A stretch of DNA of 64,000 nucleotides from Microbulbifer hydrolyticus. GTDB lineage: Bacteria > Pseudomonadota > Gammaproteobacteria > Pseudomonadales > Cellvibrionaceae. The stretch is taken from positions 3,671,501 through 3,735,500 of the forward strand of contig NZ_CP047491.1 in NCBI RefSeq assembly GCF_009931115.1. The letters run 5' to 3'. Below are positions 54,212 through 64,000 of the stretch, one piece after another. A program made the translations under genes and the position numbers. Under the pieces are notes generated by a model. It was not told the origin of the DNA, searched no databases, and was given only the letters and a program-made list of their open reading frames with translations. How positions within the stretch are numbered: the stretch's first letter is position 1; each line of letters begins with the position of its first letter.

Positions 54212-56659
54212 TCAGCGCACCCGCACCCGGAAGGTGAATTCCACCCAGGTGTCACTACCGCCGGATTGCCCATTCATACGCCCCGCGGGCTTCAGGCGAA
54301 TATGGCGCACCGAGGGGTCAAAGCCGTCCGCATCTGGCACCGGCACATAGCTCCAGTCGATCCCATCCTGGGAAAACTCCACATGGTCCGTCTCGCTATC
54401 CAGCGCGGAATAGACCCAGCTCAGCCCGCTTGCCGGTGTGCCATCCCTAAAGCCGACAGGCCCCGAACCCGCCACCCCCAGATCTCCGACATAAAGATCC
54501 ACATGCTCAGGCAGCGCATCGTCCAAAACCAGGCTGCCGCTATCGGTACTGCCGTCGCCGCTGTTACTTAGACGCAGGGTGTACTGGCTCACCGCCCCGG
54601 GAATTGATTTCGGATTGACACTGCCATTGACCGGATCCCAAAGGGTTGCCACCCATTTCAGCAGACTGAGGGAAGGCAGCATCCGGCTGTTGGTGGCGGT
54701 GCACAGAATACTGGTATCGCCGGGGAGCACCGTGAGCGTGCTGCCCGACAGACTGCCGCCACTGCAGTCGATCGCCAGGCTGTAGAGTCCCGGATCGCCT
54801 ACAGAGAAGGATTCGACAATGGTGCCACTCTCCCCCGCGTAAACGGTCACCGGGGTGCCGTCGACGCTGTTGTTGCCTGTGGAAACCACCGCGCCTGTGC
54901 TTGCGGTGTTATTGAACCCGCTGCTGGAGACCGTCGCAGTATCGCCACTGGCGCCGTCCTGCCAGGTTTTACGCAGAGTTAACGTGGCGGAGCGACGGGT
55001 GTTGGTGAAGGTGCAGTCCACATCCGTATTGGGCATGGTGAGGGCGCCGCTGGTGCCACTGCCACTGGTGGCCGGCGTGGTGTTGCAACTGTAGGTAGCA
55101 CTGTAATTGGCCAGATCGGTACCGGAGCCGGCGCTCTCACTGAAGGTCGCACTTGCCCCCACATCCACCAGTTCACTGGCGCTTGCCCCATTGCCACCTT
55201 CGGTTCCTGCCGTGCCGTTGGCGCTCATCACAAACAGGCCGCTGTCACCATCCGGCCAGGGGCTGATCGCCGTGAGCTGCTTGGTAACGGTCAGGTTGCG
55301 CTGACGGACATTGGTGAAGGTACAGCCGATTTCGGCCCCCGGCTCAGATACAGCGGCGGTATCGAGGGTGACGGTTTGCGTTGCCAGATCCGCAGTGGCG
55401 TTACCACCGGCTCCCAGCCCGCTGCAGTTCACACTCTCCAGCCGCCAACCCTCCTGAGGTACCTCGACCAGATTCGTGGCCACCCCGAATGCTGCCAGGT
55501 ACTGGGCACTACCGCTGACCGATGCGCCTGCAGATGGGGTGGTGATGATCTGGTCGCTCAACCCATTGGAGCCACTGAAGGTAAAGCTGCCGCCGTCACC
55601 GAGGCTGGTTTTGGTAACGGTCACCTGCGGCAGTTTGCGATTGGTGATGGTACAGGCGGCGGCGGAGTTGTTTTCATCCAGGTCCGCGGTGATGCTGCGA
55701 TTGGCCTCATCCACGGTAACGACCGGATCGCCGCGCTGGTCGGAGCAGTTGATCAGCGCAGTACTGTCCCAGCCGGTTTCCAGCTGTTCGCTGATTACCA
55801 GGCGCTGGGCGGTGGGCAGCGCGGTGATAAATACCCGCGCGGTCTCGCCGTCGCTGAGGGTAAAGGTGGCCGTGCTGTCCGCACTAGCAATGGTGTCGGT
55901 GTAGCTACCATCGGCGCGACGCACAATCACTTTGGAACCGGCGGGGCCACTGGCGGTATAGGTAAATGCCTGCCCCTCGCCATCGGGCTCGGTCTGCTTG
56001 GTGACATCCACATGGGCGCCGGAGAAAACCTTTACGTCACCGCTGACCAGGCTGACACCACTATTACACTTGGACTTCGAGCCGGGCTGCACATCGGACG
56101 GCACCGCACAGGATGCCTGTTCATTCTGGTTGTAGGTCAGTACAAACGGTACCTGCAGCGCACCGGTGGCCGCATCCCCCTGGCATAGCACACGAATTTT
56201 ATCCACGCGGACATCGTCATCCCCGCGCTGTGTATAGTCACCGCAGCTGTTGGCGGCGTTGGCCGGACTTTTATCAAACCACGGCAGCGGACTGGTGGGA
56301 AAAGTCGCTACCGAACAGGATTGGGAGGCGTCACTTACGCGGGGATCGTTTCCACTTTCACCCACAAAAAAACCGACATCGTAGCGATCGGCGTTACTGC
56401 CGGACAGGCCGATATCCACCCGGAACAGAAATTCTTCACCCGCCACACAGAATGGTGGCGTGCCTGGCTCCGCGCTGAATACCGGCTCTACGGTAAATTC
56501 CCCGGCACTACAGTTGAGGTCACTTCCATAACGCGTACCCGCGCATGACAATCCCTGCTGTGCGTTGGTTGTGGTCATAACCTGAGCGGCCACCGGCACA
56601 ACCAGCAGCGCGAGCGCGCCGCCCGTAACCAGTTTGCGCATCGCCTTCCCCAACATCAT
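54212..56659 (-). CDS. Secreted DUF11/prealbumin-like repeat protein
   Basis: 815 residues. A signal peptide (KLVTGGALALLVVPVAAQ) precedes a Cys-containing N-terminal region and several Ig/prealbumin-like repeats (HVDVTKQTEPDGEGQAFTY; QVTVTKTSLGDGGSFTF; NLTVTKQLTAIS; TLTLRKTWQDG). Each repeat ends in a CTITN/CTFTN-type strand with Cys spaced for disulfides. The last ~150 residues form a DUF11-like domain (SQYTLRLSNSGDGSTDSGSLVLDD). Its ATG overlaps the stop of the 2044-residue gene as TAATG. Probably an exported cell-surface component assembled with the other two proteins of this operon. Confidence 0.8.
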   Translation of the reverse strand: MMLGKAMRKLVTGGALALLVVPVAAQVMTTTNAQQGLSCAGTRYGSDLNCSAGEFTVEPVFSAEPGTPPFCVAGEEFLFRVDIGLSGSNADRYDVGFFVGESGNDPRVSDASQSCSVATFPTSPLPWFDKSPANAANSCGDYTQRGDDDVRVDKIRVLCQGDAATGALQVPFVLTYNQNEQASCAVPSDVQPGSKSKCNSGVSLVSGDVKVFSGAHVDVTKQTEPDGEGQAFTYTASGPAGSKVIVRRADGSYTDTIASADSTATFTLSDGETARVFITALPTAQRLVISEQLETGWDSTALINCSDQRGDPVVTVDEANRSITADLDENNSAAACTITNRKLPQVTVTKTSLGDGGSFTFSGSNGLSDQIITTPSAGASVSGSAQYLAAFGVATNLVEVPQEGWRLESVNCSGLGAGGNATADLATQTVTLDTAAVSEPGAEIGCTFTNVRQRNLTVTKQLTAISPWPDGDSGLFVMSANGTAGTEGGNGASASELVDVGASATFSESAGSGTDLANYSATYSCNTTPATSGSGTSGALTMPNTDVDCTFTNTRRSATLTLRKTWQDGASGDTATVSSSGFNNTASTGAVVSTGNNSVDGTPVTVYAGESGTIVESFSVGDPGLYSLAIDCSGGSLSGSTLTVLPGDTSILCTATNSRMLPSLSLLKWVATLWDPVNGSVNPKSIPGAVSQYTLRLSNSGDGSTDSGSLVLDDALPEHVDLYVGDLGVAGSGPVGFRDGTPASGLSWVYSALDSETDHVEFSQDGIDWSYVPVPDADGFDPSVRHIRLKPAGRMNGQSGGSDTWVEFTFRVRVR

Positions 56660-59600
56660 TACTCTCCCGATTCGCTACCGCTGCCGAAGCGGGTGTTCTG
56701 GTCAAACTTGAAACGCAGCTGTAGATAAGGGCCCTGGGCCGTGTAGCGAGCGGCTTCGAAATCCCGGTCGTGGAAGCCCTGCAAGTTCCACCCCAGCGTT
56801 ACCCAGCCATCCCGTACCGGGGAGAACCCCAGTTGCGGGCCGAACGAATACCGATGCGTGCCGGTCTCCCAGGAATTGAGTGCGCTGGCCTGCAGTCCCA
56901 GATCCATCCATTCATTGAGATCATAACGCGCCTCGAGGCCCAGCAGGTCGGTGTAGCCGTCGTATTCGGCCCCGTCGAAATTGTCCTGCGCATACTTGGC
57001 GCCGTAGTACAGCGACAACTGGCTGCGCTGGTAACGCTGGAACAGGTTGCCGGTCCGGTCTTCACCGCTCCAGGGGCGGGAAACCCGATTGAGAGCGAAA
57101 TTATTGATCACGCGGCGGCTGCGGGCGTTGTCCGCGGCGAGGCTGTCGAAGCCGAACAGGCCGCCGTCGAAGGCCGCATTTTCAACACTCTCGTAACGGA
57201 ATTCCAGGCGATTGAGGATCGACCAGTAGCTGTCCAGCGGCCGCCACGCCCAGGAAAGATCCAGGCTGGCGAGATCGCCGCTCGCGCCCTGTTCCGACTC
57301 GTTGTGGAATGCCTCCAGAGTGCTCGAGAACGCAATACCCGCCTGTGCCTGACGCAGGAAGCCACTGCTCAGCCCCAGGCGTTCGCCGCTGTCCGCGCGG
57401 CGGGATTCCAGCCGCCCGCGCCAGGCCCACACATCACCACGCCAGGCGGCGCCGGCGCTGAGGGCGACAAAGTCTTCACTGGTACTGGTGACGGAAGACT
57501 GGCCAAAGGCGCTGCTGCCGGTGGACGCATTCACCGCCGGGAGTGGCGCGCCCCCCTCCAGCGCGTGGCTGGCATCCAGGCCCAGATCCAGGCGCCACTG
57601 CTCGTTCAGGTTTGCTGCCTGGCTCACCCCCAGCTGGGAGTAGCGGCGCGGGCCGTAGCCACTGGCACGGCTTTCATTCAGGGTGGAAGTGACAAGCCCG
57701 CCGGCCCACGGAGTGAGCTGGACCCCCACGCGGCTGGCGCGGGTATTACTGCTGTCGCCGTCACTGAACTCCTGCCCCGCCAGCACACGGGCGTAGTCGG
57801 TGAGCGCATAGCTGGCTCCAAGCAGGTAGCGATCCGGGTAGTCGGCGCTTTCATTACTGCCGCCGCCGAGGGAAGTCTCGGTTTGCAGCGACAGGTCGGC
57901 ACGACCATTCAGTAACTGGCGGCTGGCAGAAAACAGCGCCTGACTGGAAGTTGCTTCGACGGGTGCCTCACCTGCGTTACTTGCAGGAAGTTCATCGGCG
58001 GCGTGCTGTGCACCCAGGCTAATGCGTGTTGCATTGGTCTCGTAGCGCAACCGCGTCTCGGCGGCATTGCGCCGGGCGGCGTTGGCAAGATTCTGCTGAC
58101 GGTACGCCTCCCCCTGTAGCGACCACTGCTCGCCCAGATGGACCTGCCCCTGCACCCCGGACTTGCGCTGGCCCGCCTGTCCCGGGGTTTGCTGATTGAG
58201 GCCAAACTCAGCATCCTGCTGGCGGCTGTAGGCGAGCACATCGTAGCGACTGCTGTGGTGCTCCACTTCCGCCAGCCAGGCCTCGCCGTCGCGCCCGGCG
58301 TCGTCGCCACGGGTCTGGGCGGCTTCCAGGCGCAATTCGCTGTCATCGCCGAAGAACCAGCGCAGGTCGGCGCCGGCGAGATCCGCACGCCCGTCGACGC
58401 CCTCGTCGCGCAGGCCACTGAGACCAACCTGCAGCTTCTCATCCTGCAGGTTGAGCCCCACACGACCGCCACCGCTGAGCGCCCGGTTACTGCCGCCACT
58501 GGTTTCATATTCGGCAACGATATACACCGGATTGAAGTCCAGGTCCCGACTGAATACCGGCTCGCGGAAAAACAGGGTGCCCGCGGCGTAGTCGATTTCG
58601 TAATCGATGTAGGGCGTCAGGGTCTCGGTTTTCAATACCTGCTCGCGGTGCACCCGGTCGCGGGTTTCGATACGCACCCGTTCACTGTTGAGCAAAATTC
58701 CCGGATAACTGAGGCGATACAGGCCGGAGGTACCGTCGCCCTGAATTTCATCGCGGGCATAGCTCTGCTCGGTGTCCGCGGCAAATACCGTGTACACCAC
58801 CAGGCCAGCGCCATCTTCCGCCTTGAAACCGTTGAGGGTACGGCTATAGCGCGACAGCTGGGTTTTCACCAGGCCGGTTTCATAGTCTCCGAACAGGGCG
58901 TAGAACTGCCCGCGCTCCATCTTTACGTACAGTTTGTCGCGGCTGGCAGCACCGTAAACCTGGGTGGTACCGTCGCCGTAGAGGGTGTAGTACCGGGACG
59001 GGTCGATGGGCGACATCAATGCCTGGTCCCGCGGCTTGTCGCTGTCGTACGCCATGGTCAGCAGCCATTGGCCGAGCACCCGGCCCTTGGCGTAGAAGCT
59101 CAGCTGGCCATCGGTATAGACACCTTCGTCCTCACCCGCCGGCAGCGACTCCATGCGCTCATCAAGGGTGTTGTAGCCCAGGGTGCCCTCGGCAAAACCG
59201 ACCACCACCCAGTCCCGGGCCGCCGGTGCCATCCAGCCATGTAACTGTTGCTCGCGCCGAGTATCGACGCCGGTGTGGAAACGGAAGTCCAGGGTAAACG
59301 CGCCGGAGCGGGTCGTGGGGGCCAGCTCGATCCAGGCGATCCCCTCATCTCCCTCTACGCGATACTGGGGCTGGAATTCCCCCATCCCCGCCAGTTTGCG
59401 CTGTTGTTTATCGTTCTGGCTCTGCCATGCCTCGTAGGGGGCGCTGATCGCCACACTCCCGGTAATACCATCGCGCACCGGGAAACCATCGCGGTCCAGA
59501 ATACGCACCGCGATGCGCGGGCGTGACACGCCGTCGGCGCGCAGATCCGAGCGCTCAGGCAACAGTTCCGCTCGCGCCGGGGTATTGGCAAAGTGCACCA

Positions 59601-62600
59601 GACGACGATAACTGGCGAGCAGCTCGCCGCGGTCGTCGTAGACATTTGCCAGCAACTGGTTGTCGCCTTCTTCCAATGGCAGGGCCCGCCAAAGGCTGGT
59701 GGCGGCGTTACCGCGCGGTGCTGTTTCAATCCCTTCATAGCTGAGCGCCGGTGCCGGCTTGCCGTTGACGGTAAGCTCTACCCGCTCACCGACGCCGTGG
59801 GCAATGACCGCGCGCACCGCCGGCGCACGGGGGTTGTGTCTCTCTGGCGGGAACAGGAACCCCTGCTGGCTCGCGGCCTGCGCCAGCCAGTCCACACCCA
59901 CGCCTGCGGCGGCGGCAGACGAGACCTTTTCGGCAGACTCTGCCCCCTCTTCCGGCGCCGAGTAGGTGCCAGGGTCGGTCAGGTTGACAGTGAGACGACC
60001 GCTATCACGGTGATTTTCCAGGGTATCGGCTCCGGCCTGCGGCGCGTGTCCGTCCGCCTGTTCACCGGCGCTCTCCGCACAGTGCAGGCGATTTTCCGCC
60101 ACCGGCAGGCGCAGGTTGTCACCGGCCGCGGTATCCACCAGCGCATTGACCTTGATACTGTTTTCCGCCGCACAGAGGCCTGCATCGACCTGATCCCGGC
60201 GCAGCTCTTCCGTCTGAAACGTAAAATTCCGCGCGTAGGGCACACCGTTGCTTTGCGGCACGCCAGTGCCATCCGGCAGGCGCCACATCAGCACCACACC
60301 AGTCTGGCGGGGGTCGTCCACCGGCTCGCCATCGAGACGCGCGGTGCCAGGCAGGTAGTGCAGGTTCTCGGGCAGCATCGCGGTAACGCGCAGATTGGTA
60401 AAAGCGCCACCACTGGTGTCCAGTTCAACCGTGTGCATATGTTTCAGGCGCTCGCCGACCACCACTTCTGCTGGGCCGGTGCGACCGTATACCAGGACGT
60501 CGACCCGCCGGTTACGCGCCATGCCCTCCCAGGTGAAGTTGTCTGCCAGCGGCAGGCTCGGGCCCATACCACCCACGGTTATCCGCTCGGCAGAGAGGCC
60601 CAGCGCGTCGCCGAGCACATTGGCAACGGTGCTGGCCCGGGCCATGGACAACCCATGGTTATCGCGGAATTTTGCCCTGGCGCGACGTGAGAGGCGCTGG
60701 CTGTCAGTGTGGCCGACAATCTCCAGCCCGAAAACCTCACCGCCTTGCAGGGTCTCCACCAACGCCTGCAGTTCCGCCGCCGATTCCGGCAACAGCTGGT
60801 CATCCCCGGAAGCGAAGCGGCCGCGGAAGGTGTATTTGGTGGGCGCCACTTTTTCCAGCAGAGGCGATGCTTGTTCCGCGCGAGTCTGCAGGCGCAGCCC
60901 GGCTCTGGCCGGACGCAACTGGAAGTCCGCACGCCACAGGCTACCGCCCTGGGCGTCGACAAACTGTGAGTAGGCACTGCCGGCAAAACGGGTATTGTCC
61001 ACACAGGATACCGGCTCCCAACCCGCCGGTAGATTGGCGGTATCCAACTGCACGACATGGGTCCCCGGGCGCAGGCCTTCCAGGTGATAGCGGCCATCTA
61101 TATCGGTCACCACATAGGTGCCGTCGTCCAGCAGCAGGCGCACACCCGCCAGGCCTTTGCGCTCGCTCCACGGCGTGTCGCAGTCGCCGCCATACACACC
61201 GCCGACCAGTGTAAAGCGATCACTGATAAAGGGTTCGGTGATGGTTACCGCTACCTGCGCCAGGTTGGAATTCATTACACCGCCGCCCGGGTTGAGGGCA
61301 CTGGCGGTGGCGGTATTCACCGCCTCCCCGATCGGCACGCCCGCGGTTACCTCGACGACGTAGCGCACTTCGAGCTGGGCATCTGCCGCCAGCTCTCCCA
61401 GAGGTATCTCAAGAGTCCGGCCGTCGGCGCCGATCGTCGGATCCGCTTGCTGTGCGCCATCCAGATACAGGGATCCCGCACGATAACGCATACCCACGGG
61501 CAGGCGGTCGACAATGCGGGCCTCGCTGGCGGTCGCGGAAATCAGGCTCTGCAATTGCAGGCGGTATTGCAGGTAGTCACCTGCGCCGGCGGAGCGGTCG
61601 GATACTCTTTTCTCCAGCAGCAACCCCGCGGTGGACGGATCTACCGGCACATCCATTGCCAGCGCCGGGCTCACTGAAACCGAAAAGGTCTCTCCGCGGG
61701 AACCGGTCACTACCCGGTAAGACTGACCGTCGGGCGCCGGCGGCATTTCGCTGTCGGCAGCGGTGGAGGGAGCGGTGTACCCGGAGGGGGGCGTCACCGT
61801 CAGGCGATAGTTGCCCGGCGGGACATAGGGAAAACGGAAGCTCGGAGTACCGCTGCCACCGGTAACCTGGGAACTGGGGAAAGGGGTCACGCCATCGTCG
61901 TCGTAGACAAGTGCCGGCGATCCGTCATCGGCATTCACCAGCATCACCGTGGCGCCGGCGAGGGGTGTTCCGTCGACGGAATCGAAGACCACGCCGAGCG
62001 GATCGGCGAGCGCACCTGCGCGTGCGATTTCACCGGAACACATGGGGTCCTGGTAGTTCAGCGCGAGTTGCGCGTTTTCGCCCAGCACCAGCTGCCCGTC
62101 ACCGTTCTGTGGCCGCCGATCAGTGCCATGCGCCACACTGGGCAGTGCCGCGGCGAACACTCCGGTATCCGGGCCGGTTTCGTACAGGTACAGCTGTTCC
62201 CGCTCGGGCGGCGCTGTGCCAGAGCCGGATCCGGTATCCGGGTAATCAACAATGAGCTCGACAGTCACGGACTCGCGCACCGCGGGATCAATATTGCGGT
62301 TGCCATCCTCCAGCGCGATCAGTATCGGCTCGCCGCCGTGGTATACCGCCGCAAGGCGCGATGCCACCGCCCCCAGCGACAGTGCACTGCCATCCAGTGC
62401 GGTGGGTACCGGCAGGGGCAAACGTGCACCCGAGGTATCTACGTAGCTACCACCCGTGAAATCGCGGCTGACACTGTCAGGAGCCGACAAGGTTGAAGGG
62501 ACATGCTGGTAAAAAGCGACCGAGGAAGGTGTGCACGCGGGGGTTTCCAGCACACCCAGGCTGACACTATTGGAGTCGAGCCAGCGCGTGGCCGAATCAC

Positions 62601-62793
62601 CCGGGTGTGCCCAGCTGGCCCGGGCAATATTGACCACGTCCATGTCTTGCGCGCGCGGTGACGCAGAGGGAAGCAATAGCCCGAGCAGCAGAAACACTGC
62701 CAGTCCCAACCCCAAACGCCGGGCGCAACAAAGCCCGGCGGACTTTCGTCCCCCGGGCGCAAGTGATTGCTGGGCCAGGAGGGTATCAACCAT
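56659..62793 (-). CDS. Giant OmpA/DUF11/outer-membrane beta-barrel protein
   Basis: 2044 residues. A signal peptide lies at about 26-50 after a basic start. DUF11-like units follow (LLLEKRVSDRSAGAGDYLQY) and a carboxypeptidase-regulatory-like or SdrD B-type region (GLAGVRLLLDDGTYVVTDID). An OmpA peptidoglycan-binding domain spans ~650-770 (EIVGHTDSQRLSRRA; AERITVGGMG; NRRVDVLVYG). Ig-like segments (RVELTVNGKPA; SRPRIAVRILDRDG) lead to a C-terminal barrel from ~1400 to 2044. The barrel is rich in alternating strands and ends with a polar SGSESGE tail. I infer an outer-membrane anchor/translocator tied to peptidoglycan. No experimentally known homologue is recognised. Confidence 0.8.
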   Translation of the reverse strand: MVDTLLAQQSLAPGGRKSAGLCCARRLGLGLAVFLLLGLLLPSASPRAQDMDVVNIARASWAHPGDSATRWLDSNSVSLGVLETPACTPSSVAFYQHVPSTLSAPDSVSRDFTGGSYVDTSGARLPLPVPTALDGSALSLGAVASRLAAVYHGGEPILIALEDGNRNIDPAVRESVTVELIVDYPDTGSGSGTAPPEREQLYLYETGPDTGVFAAALPSVAHGTDRRPQNGDGQLVLGENAQLALNYQDPMCSGEIARAGALADPLGVVFDSVDGTPLAGATVMLVNADDGSPALVYDDDGVTPFPSSQVTGGSGTPSFRFPYVPPGNYRLTVTPPSGYTAPSTAADSEMPPAPDGQSYRVVTGSRGETFSVSVSPALAMDVPVDPSTAGLLLEKRVSDRSAGAGDYLQYRLQLQSLISATASEARIVDRLPVGMRYRAGSLYLDGAQQADPTIGADGRTLEIPLGELAADAQLEVRYVVEVTAGVPIGEAVNTATASALNPGGGVMNSNLAQVAVTITEPFISDRFTLVGGVYGGDCDTPWSERKGLAGVRLLLDDGTYVVTDIDGRYHLEGLRPGTHVVQLDTANLPAGWEPVSCVDNTRFAGSAYSQFVDAQGGSLWRADFQLRPARAGLRLQTRAEQASPLLEKVAPTKYTFRGRFASGDDQLLPESAAELQALVETLQGGEVFGLEIVGHTDSQRLSRRARAKFRDNHGLSMARASTVANVLGDALGLSAERITVGGMGPSLPLADNFTWEGMARNRRVDVLVYGRTGPAEVVVGERLKHMHTVELDTSGGAFTNLRVTAMLPENLHYLPGTARLDGEPVDDPRQTGVVLMWRLPDGTGVPQSNGVPYARNFTFQTEELRRDQVDAGLCAAENSIKVNALVDTAAGDNLRLPVAENRLHCAESAGEQADGHAPQAGADTLENHRDSGRLTVNLTDPGTYSAPEEGAESAEKVSSAAAAGVGVDWLAQAASQQGFLFPPERHNPRAPAVRAVIAHGVGERVELTVNGKPAPALSYEGIETAPRGNAATSLWRALPLEEGDNQLLANVYDDRGELLASYRRLVHFANTPARAELLPERSDLRADGVSRPRIAVRILDRDGFPVRDGITGSVAISAPYEAWQSQNDKQQRKLAGMGEFQPQYRVEGDEGIAWIELAPTTRSGAFTLDFRFHTGVDTRREQQLHGWMAPAARDWVVVGFAEGTLGYNTLDERMESLPAGEDEGVYTDGQLSFYAKGRVLGQWLLTMAYDSDKPRDQALMSPIDPSRYYTLYGDGTTQVYGAASRDKLYVKMERGQFYALFGDYETGLVKTQLSRYSRTLNGFKAEDGAGLVVYTVFAADTEQSYARDEIQGDGTSGLYRLSYPGILLNSERVRIETRDRVHREQVLKTETLTPYIDYEIDYAAGTLFFREPVFSRDLDFNPVYIVAEYETSGGSNRALSGGGRVGLNLQDEKLQVGLSGLRDEGVDGRADLAGADLRWFFGDDSELRLEAAQTRGDDAGRDGEAWLAEVEHHSSRYDVLAYSRQQDAEFGLNQQTPGQAGQRKSGVQGQVHLGEQWSLQGEAYRQQNLANAARRNAAETRLRYETNATRISLGAQHAADELPASNAGEAPVEATSSQALFSASRQLLNGRADLSLQTETSLGGGSNESADYPDRYLLGASYALTDYARVLAGQEFSDGDSSNTRASRVGVQLTPWAGGLVTSTLNESRASGYGPRRYSQLGVSQAANLNEQWRLDLGLDASHALEGGAPLPAVNASTGSSAFGQSSVTSTSEDFVALSAGAAWRGDVWAWRGRLESRRADSGERLGLSSGFLRQAQAGIAFSSTLEAFHNESEQGASGDLASLDLSWAWRPLDSYWSILNRLEFRYESVENAAFDGGLFGFDSLAADNARSRRVINNFALNRVSRPWSGEDRTGNLFQRYQRSQLSLYYGAKYAQDNFDGAEYDGYTDLLGLEARYDLNEWMDLGLQASALNSWETGTHRYSFGPQLGFSPVRDGWVTLGWNLQGFHDRDFEAARYTAQGPYLQLRFKFDQNTRFGSGSESGE

Positions 62794-62828
62794 TACGGCA
62801 ACGCTTCACGCACCGCTGGGGCGCGGAG

Positions 62829-62847
62829 CGGGTGGCTTAGCCACCCG
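62829..62847 (-). terminator. Hairpin between the first and second DUF11-locus genes
   Basis: Perfect 8-bp stem CGGGTGGC (62829-62836) with GCCACCCG (62840-62847), three-base loop, eleven bases past the stop of the first gene. No T-run; may be an attenuator or mRNA stabiliser rather than a full terminator. Confidence 0.45.
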
Positions 62848-62857
62848 TTGCGGAAAG

Positions 62858-63916
62858 TTAGTTGAGGGTTACCCGGAAGCTGACCCAGACACTTCCCGAC
62901 GCCGCTACGGGGTCAGTGAATGTTGCTGTAACGGTATCAGTACCGTCGAAAACGGCTTGCGTTGGGGCATGGGTAGTTGTACGAGCAGCACACTCTCCAG
63001 TGCCGGTTTCAAAGACCTGGTCAGCGCCAGTTGCAAAAGTCACTTCAGCGGGCAGGGCATCCGTGAGAACGACACTTTCTGCTTCCGCAGTACCGCTGTT
63101 GGATACATCAATACAGTATTCGATTACCGCCCCAGGAATCGCGAAGGGGCTATCGGTCCCATTTATAGGATCTGAAATTACTTCAGAGGTTTTGTTGACC
63201 GCAAGCGTGGCGCTGTTAACGATGTACACACCGTAAACTGAAATAATACCGTCTCGTAAATTGTCAGCGTCTCCCATACCGTCATCGAATACATTCTCGA
63301 CGCCGTCCAGCGTGTTGGCAACGGTATCATCTAGTGGAGTACCGGCACCATCAACAGCGGTAGCCGCCACTTCAACGCCAATAATCTCGCCGTTCAAGGA
63401 AGCGCTGGCAGCGGTCAATTCAACAGTAACCGTAGCGCTGCTTCCAGCTTCCAGCTGAACAATTCCCGTGGTGGAGTCATAACTGCCAACACCGTTTATA
63501 ACAACGGACCCTATTACGCTGGAGCCCTGCTGATTATCTGTGTTAGTACCATCCAAGTCTTCGCCAGTGGCTACATTTTGAGCACTCAAAGCGAAATCAA
63601 TAGTGTCATTCGAAAAATTGGTGAGTGTGTAAGTGGTATTTCCGGCCTCATTCGGGCGCACCACTATAGGATCCGCATTCTCAGAAGTCAGCGTCATATT
63701 AACCACACGGTCGACCTCGAACATTACACTGTCGGTAACCTCAGCCTGTGGAACACTATTTACCGTGTAATTTACTCTAGCCTCGTTGGTTACATCAGTA
63801 CCGGCCTGCGTACGGCTAGTGTAATCCTCCTGAGCAAACGCCTGCGGCACTAGCCCCACAGTAAGCAAGCCAATTACCGCCCAAAAAGACATTGATTTCC
63901 TGTTAAACATATTCAC
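62858..63916 (-). CDS. Secreted DUF11-type surface protein
   Basis: 352 residues. A signal peptide (FWAVIGLLTVGLVPQAFAQ) is followed by Ig-like strands and a DUF11 domain near the C-terminus (AIPGAVIEYCIDVSNSGTAEAESVVLTDALP). The domain carries two Cys and ends VSFRVTLN. It is the first gene of the three-gene minus-strand locus and precedes the 2044-residue OmpA/barrel protein by 64 bases. AT-rich sequence 63925-63975 likely holds its promoter. It could be a small structural subunit exported or displayed by that protein (inference). Confidence 0.8.
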   Translation of the reverse strand: MNMFNRKSMSFWAVIGLLTVGLVPQAFAQEDYTSRTQAGTDVTNEARVNYTVNSVPQAEVTDSVMFEVDRVVNMTLTSENADPIVVRPNEAGNTTYTLTNFSNDTIDFALSAQNVATGEDLDGTNTDNQQGSSVIGSVVINGVGSYDSTTGIVQLEAGSSATVTVELTAASASLNGEIIGVEVAATAVDGAGTPLDDTVANTLDGVENVFDDGMGDADNLRDGIISVYGVYIVNSATLAVNKTSEVISDPINGTDSPFAIPGAVIEYCIDVSNSGTAEAESVVLTDALPAEVTFATGADQVFETGTGECAARTTTHAPTQAVFDGTDTVTATFTDPVAASGSVWVSFRVTLN

Positions 63917-64000
63917 TCAACCCCAACTCTATTTCTAAAAATTTTATGCGAACCTTTTCGGTATCCGGCGCTATTTCAAAACTGCACGGTATCGCACGCT

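Overview
The window looks like chromosome of a marine or polysaccharide-degrading gammaproteobacterium, most likely of the Cellvibrio/Microbulbifer group (inference). Reasons: GC-rich coding sequence, a poly-serine linker in a secreted modular protein, a carbohydrate-type TonB receptor followed by SapC, cupin and flavin-halogenase genes, two more TonB receptors, and gammaproteobacterial RadA, DnaT-like and BtuBCDF/CobO proteins. I saw no rRNA, tRNA, CRISPR array, integrase or transposase.

Layout. (1) 83-15061, minus strand, carbohydrate uptake: a secreted di-haem oxidoreductase with sugar-binding-type modules; a TonB receptor-SapC-cupin-halogenase cluster; and an ABC importer operon of ATPase, a fused solute-binding protein/permease, a second permease and an exported TIM-barrel isomerase-like protein. 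A short motif recurs upstream of the oxidoreductase and the TonB receptor. (2) 15447-32163, plus strand, the strongest candidate for an undescribed system: a TolC-type outer-membrane lipoprotein, a soluble adaptor, a GAF-HlyD adaptor, a PqqD-M50 protease-HlyD fusion, and a 3501-residue DUF4347/DUF11 surface protein whose N-terminus carries a LEPR-XLL-like motif. No ABC ATPase or RTX repeats are present, so export may use the M50 membrane protein instead. (3) 32255-37430: AraC-type regulator, coniferyl-aldehyde-type dehydrogenase and a TonB receptor. (4) 37552-43961, minus strand, vitamin B12: btuF-btuC-btuD, a cobalamin riboswitch, btuB, cobO and an unknown membrane protein overlapping cobO. 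(5) 44100-46806: small membrane protein, radA and an Sfp-type phosphopantetheinyl transferase. (6) 46857-50755, minus strand, copper handling: permease, CopA ATPase and a membrane-anchored cupredoxin. (7) 50934-53976: a decayed MFS transporter fragment, a protein with four tandem DnaT domains, a lambda P-like helicase loader and an outer-membrane barrel. (8) 54212-63916, minus strand: three coupled DUF11-type genes, including a 2044-residue OmpA/DUF11/beta-barrel protein.

Functional themes are TonB-dependent nutrient capture (glycan and B12) and construction of very large repetitive cell-surface proteins. Several genes appear to start at TTG or GTG; these starts were chosen from ribosome-binding sites, neighbour overlaps and conserved residue numbering, and each alternative is given in its entry.
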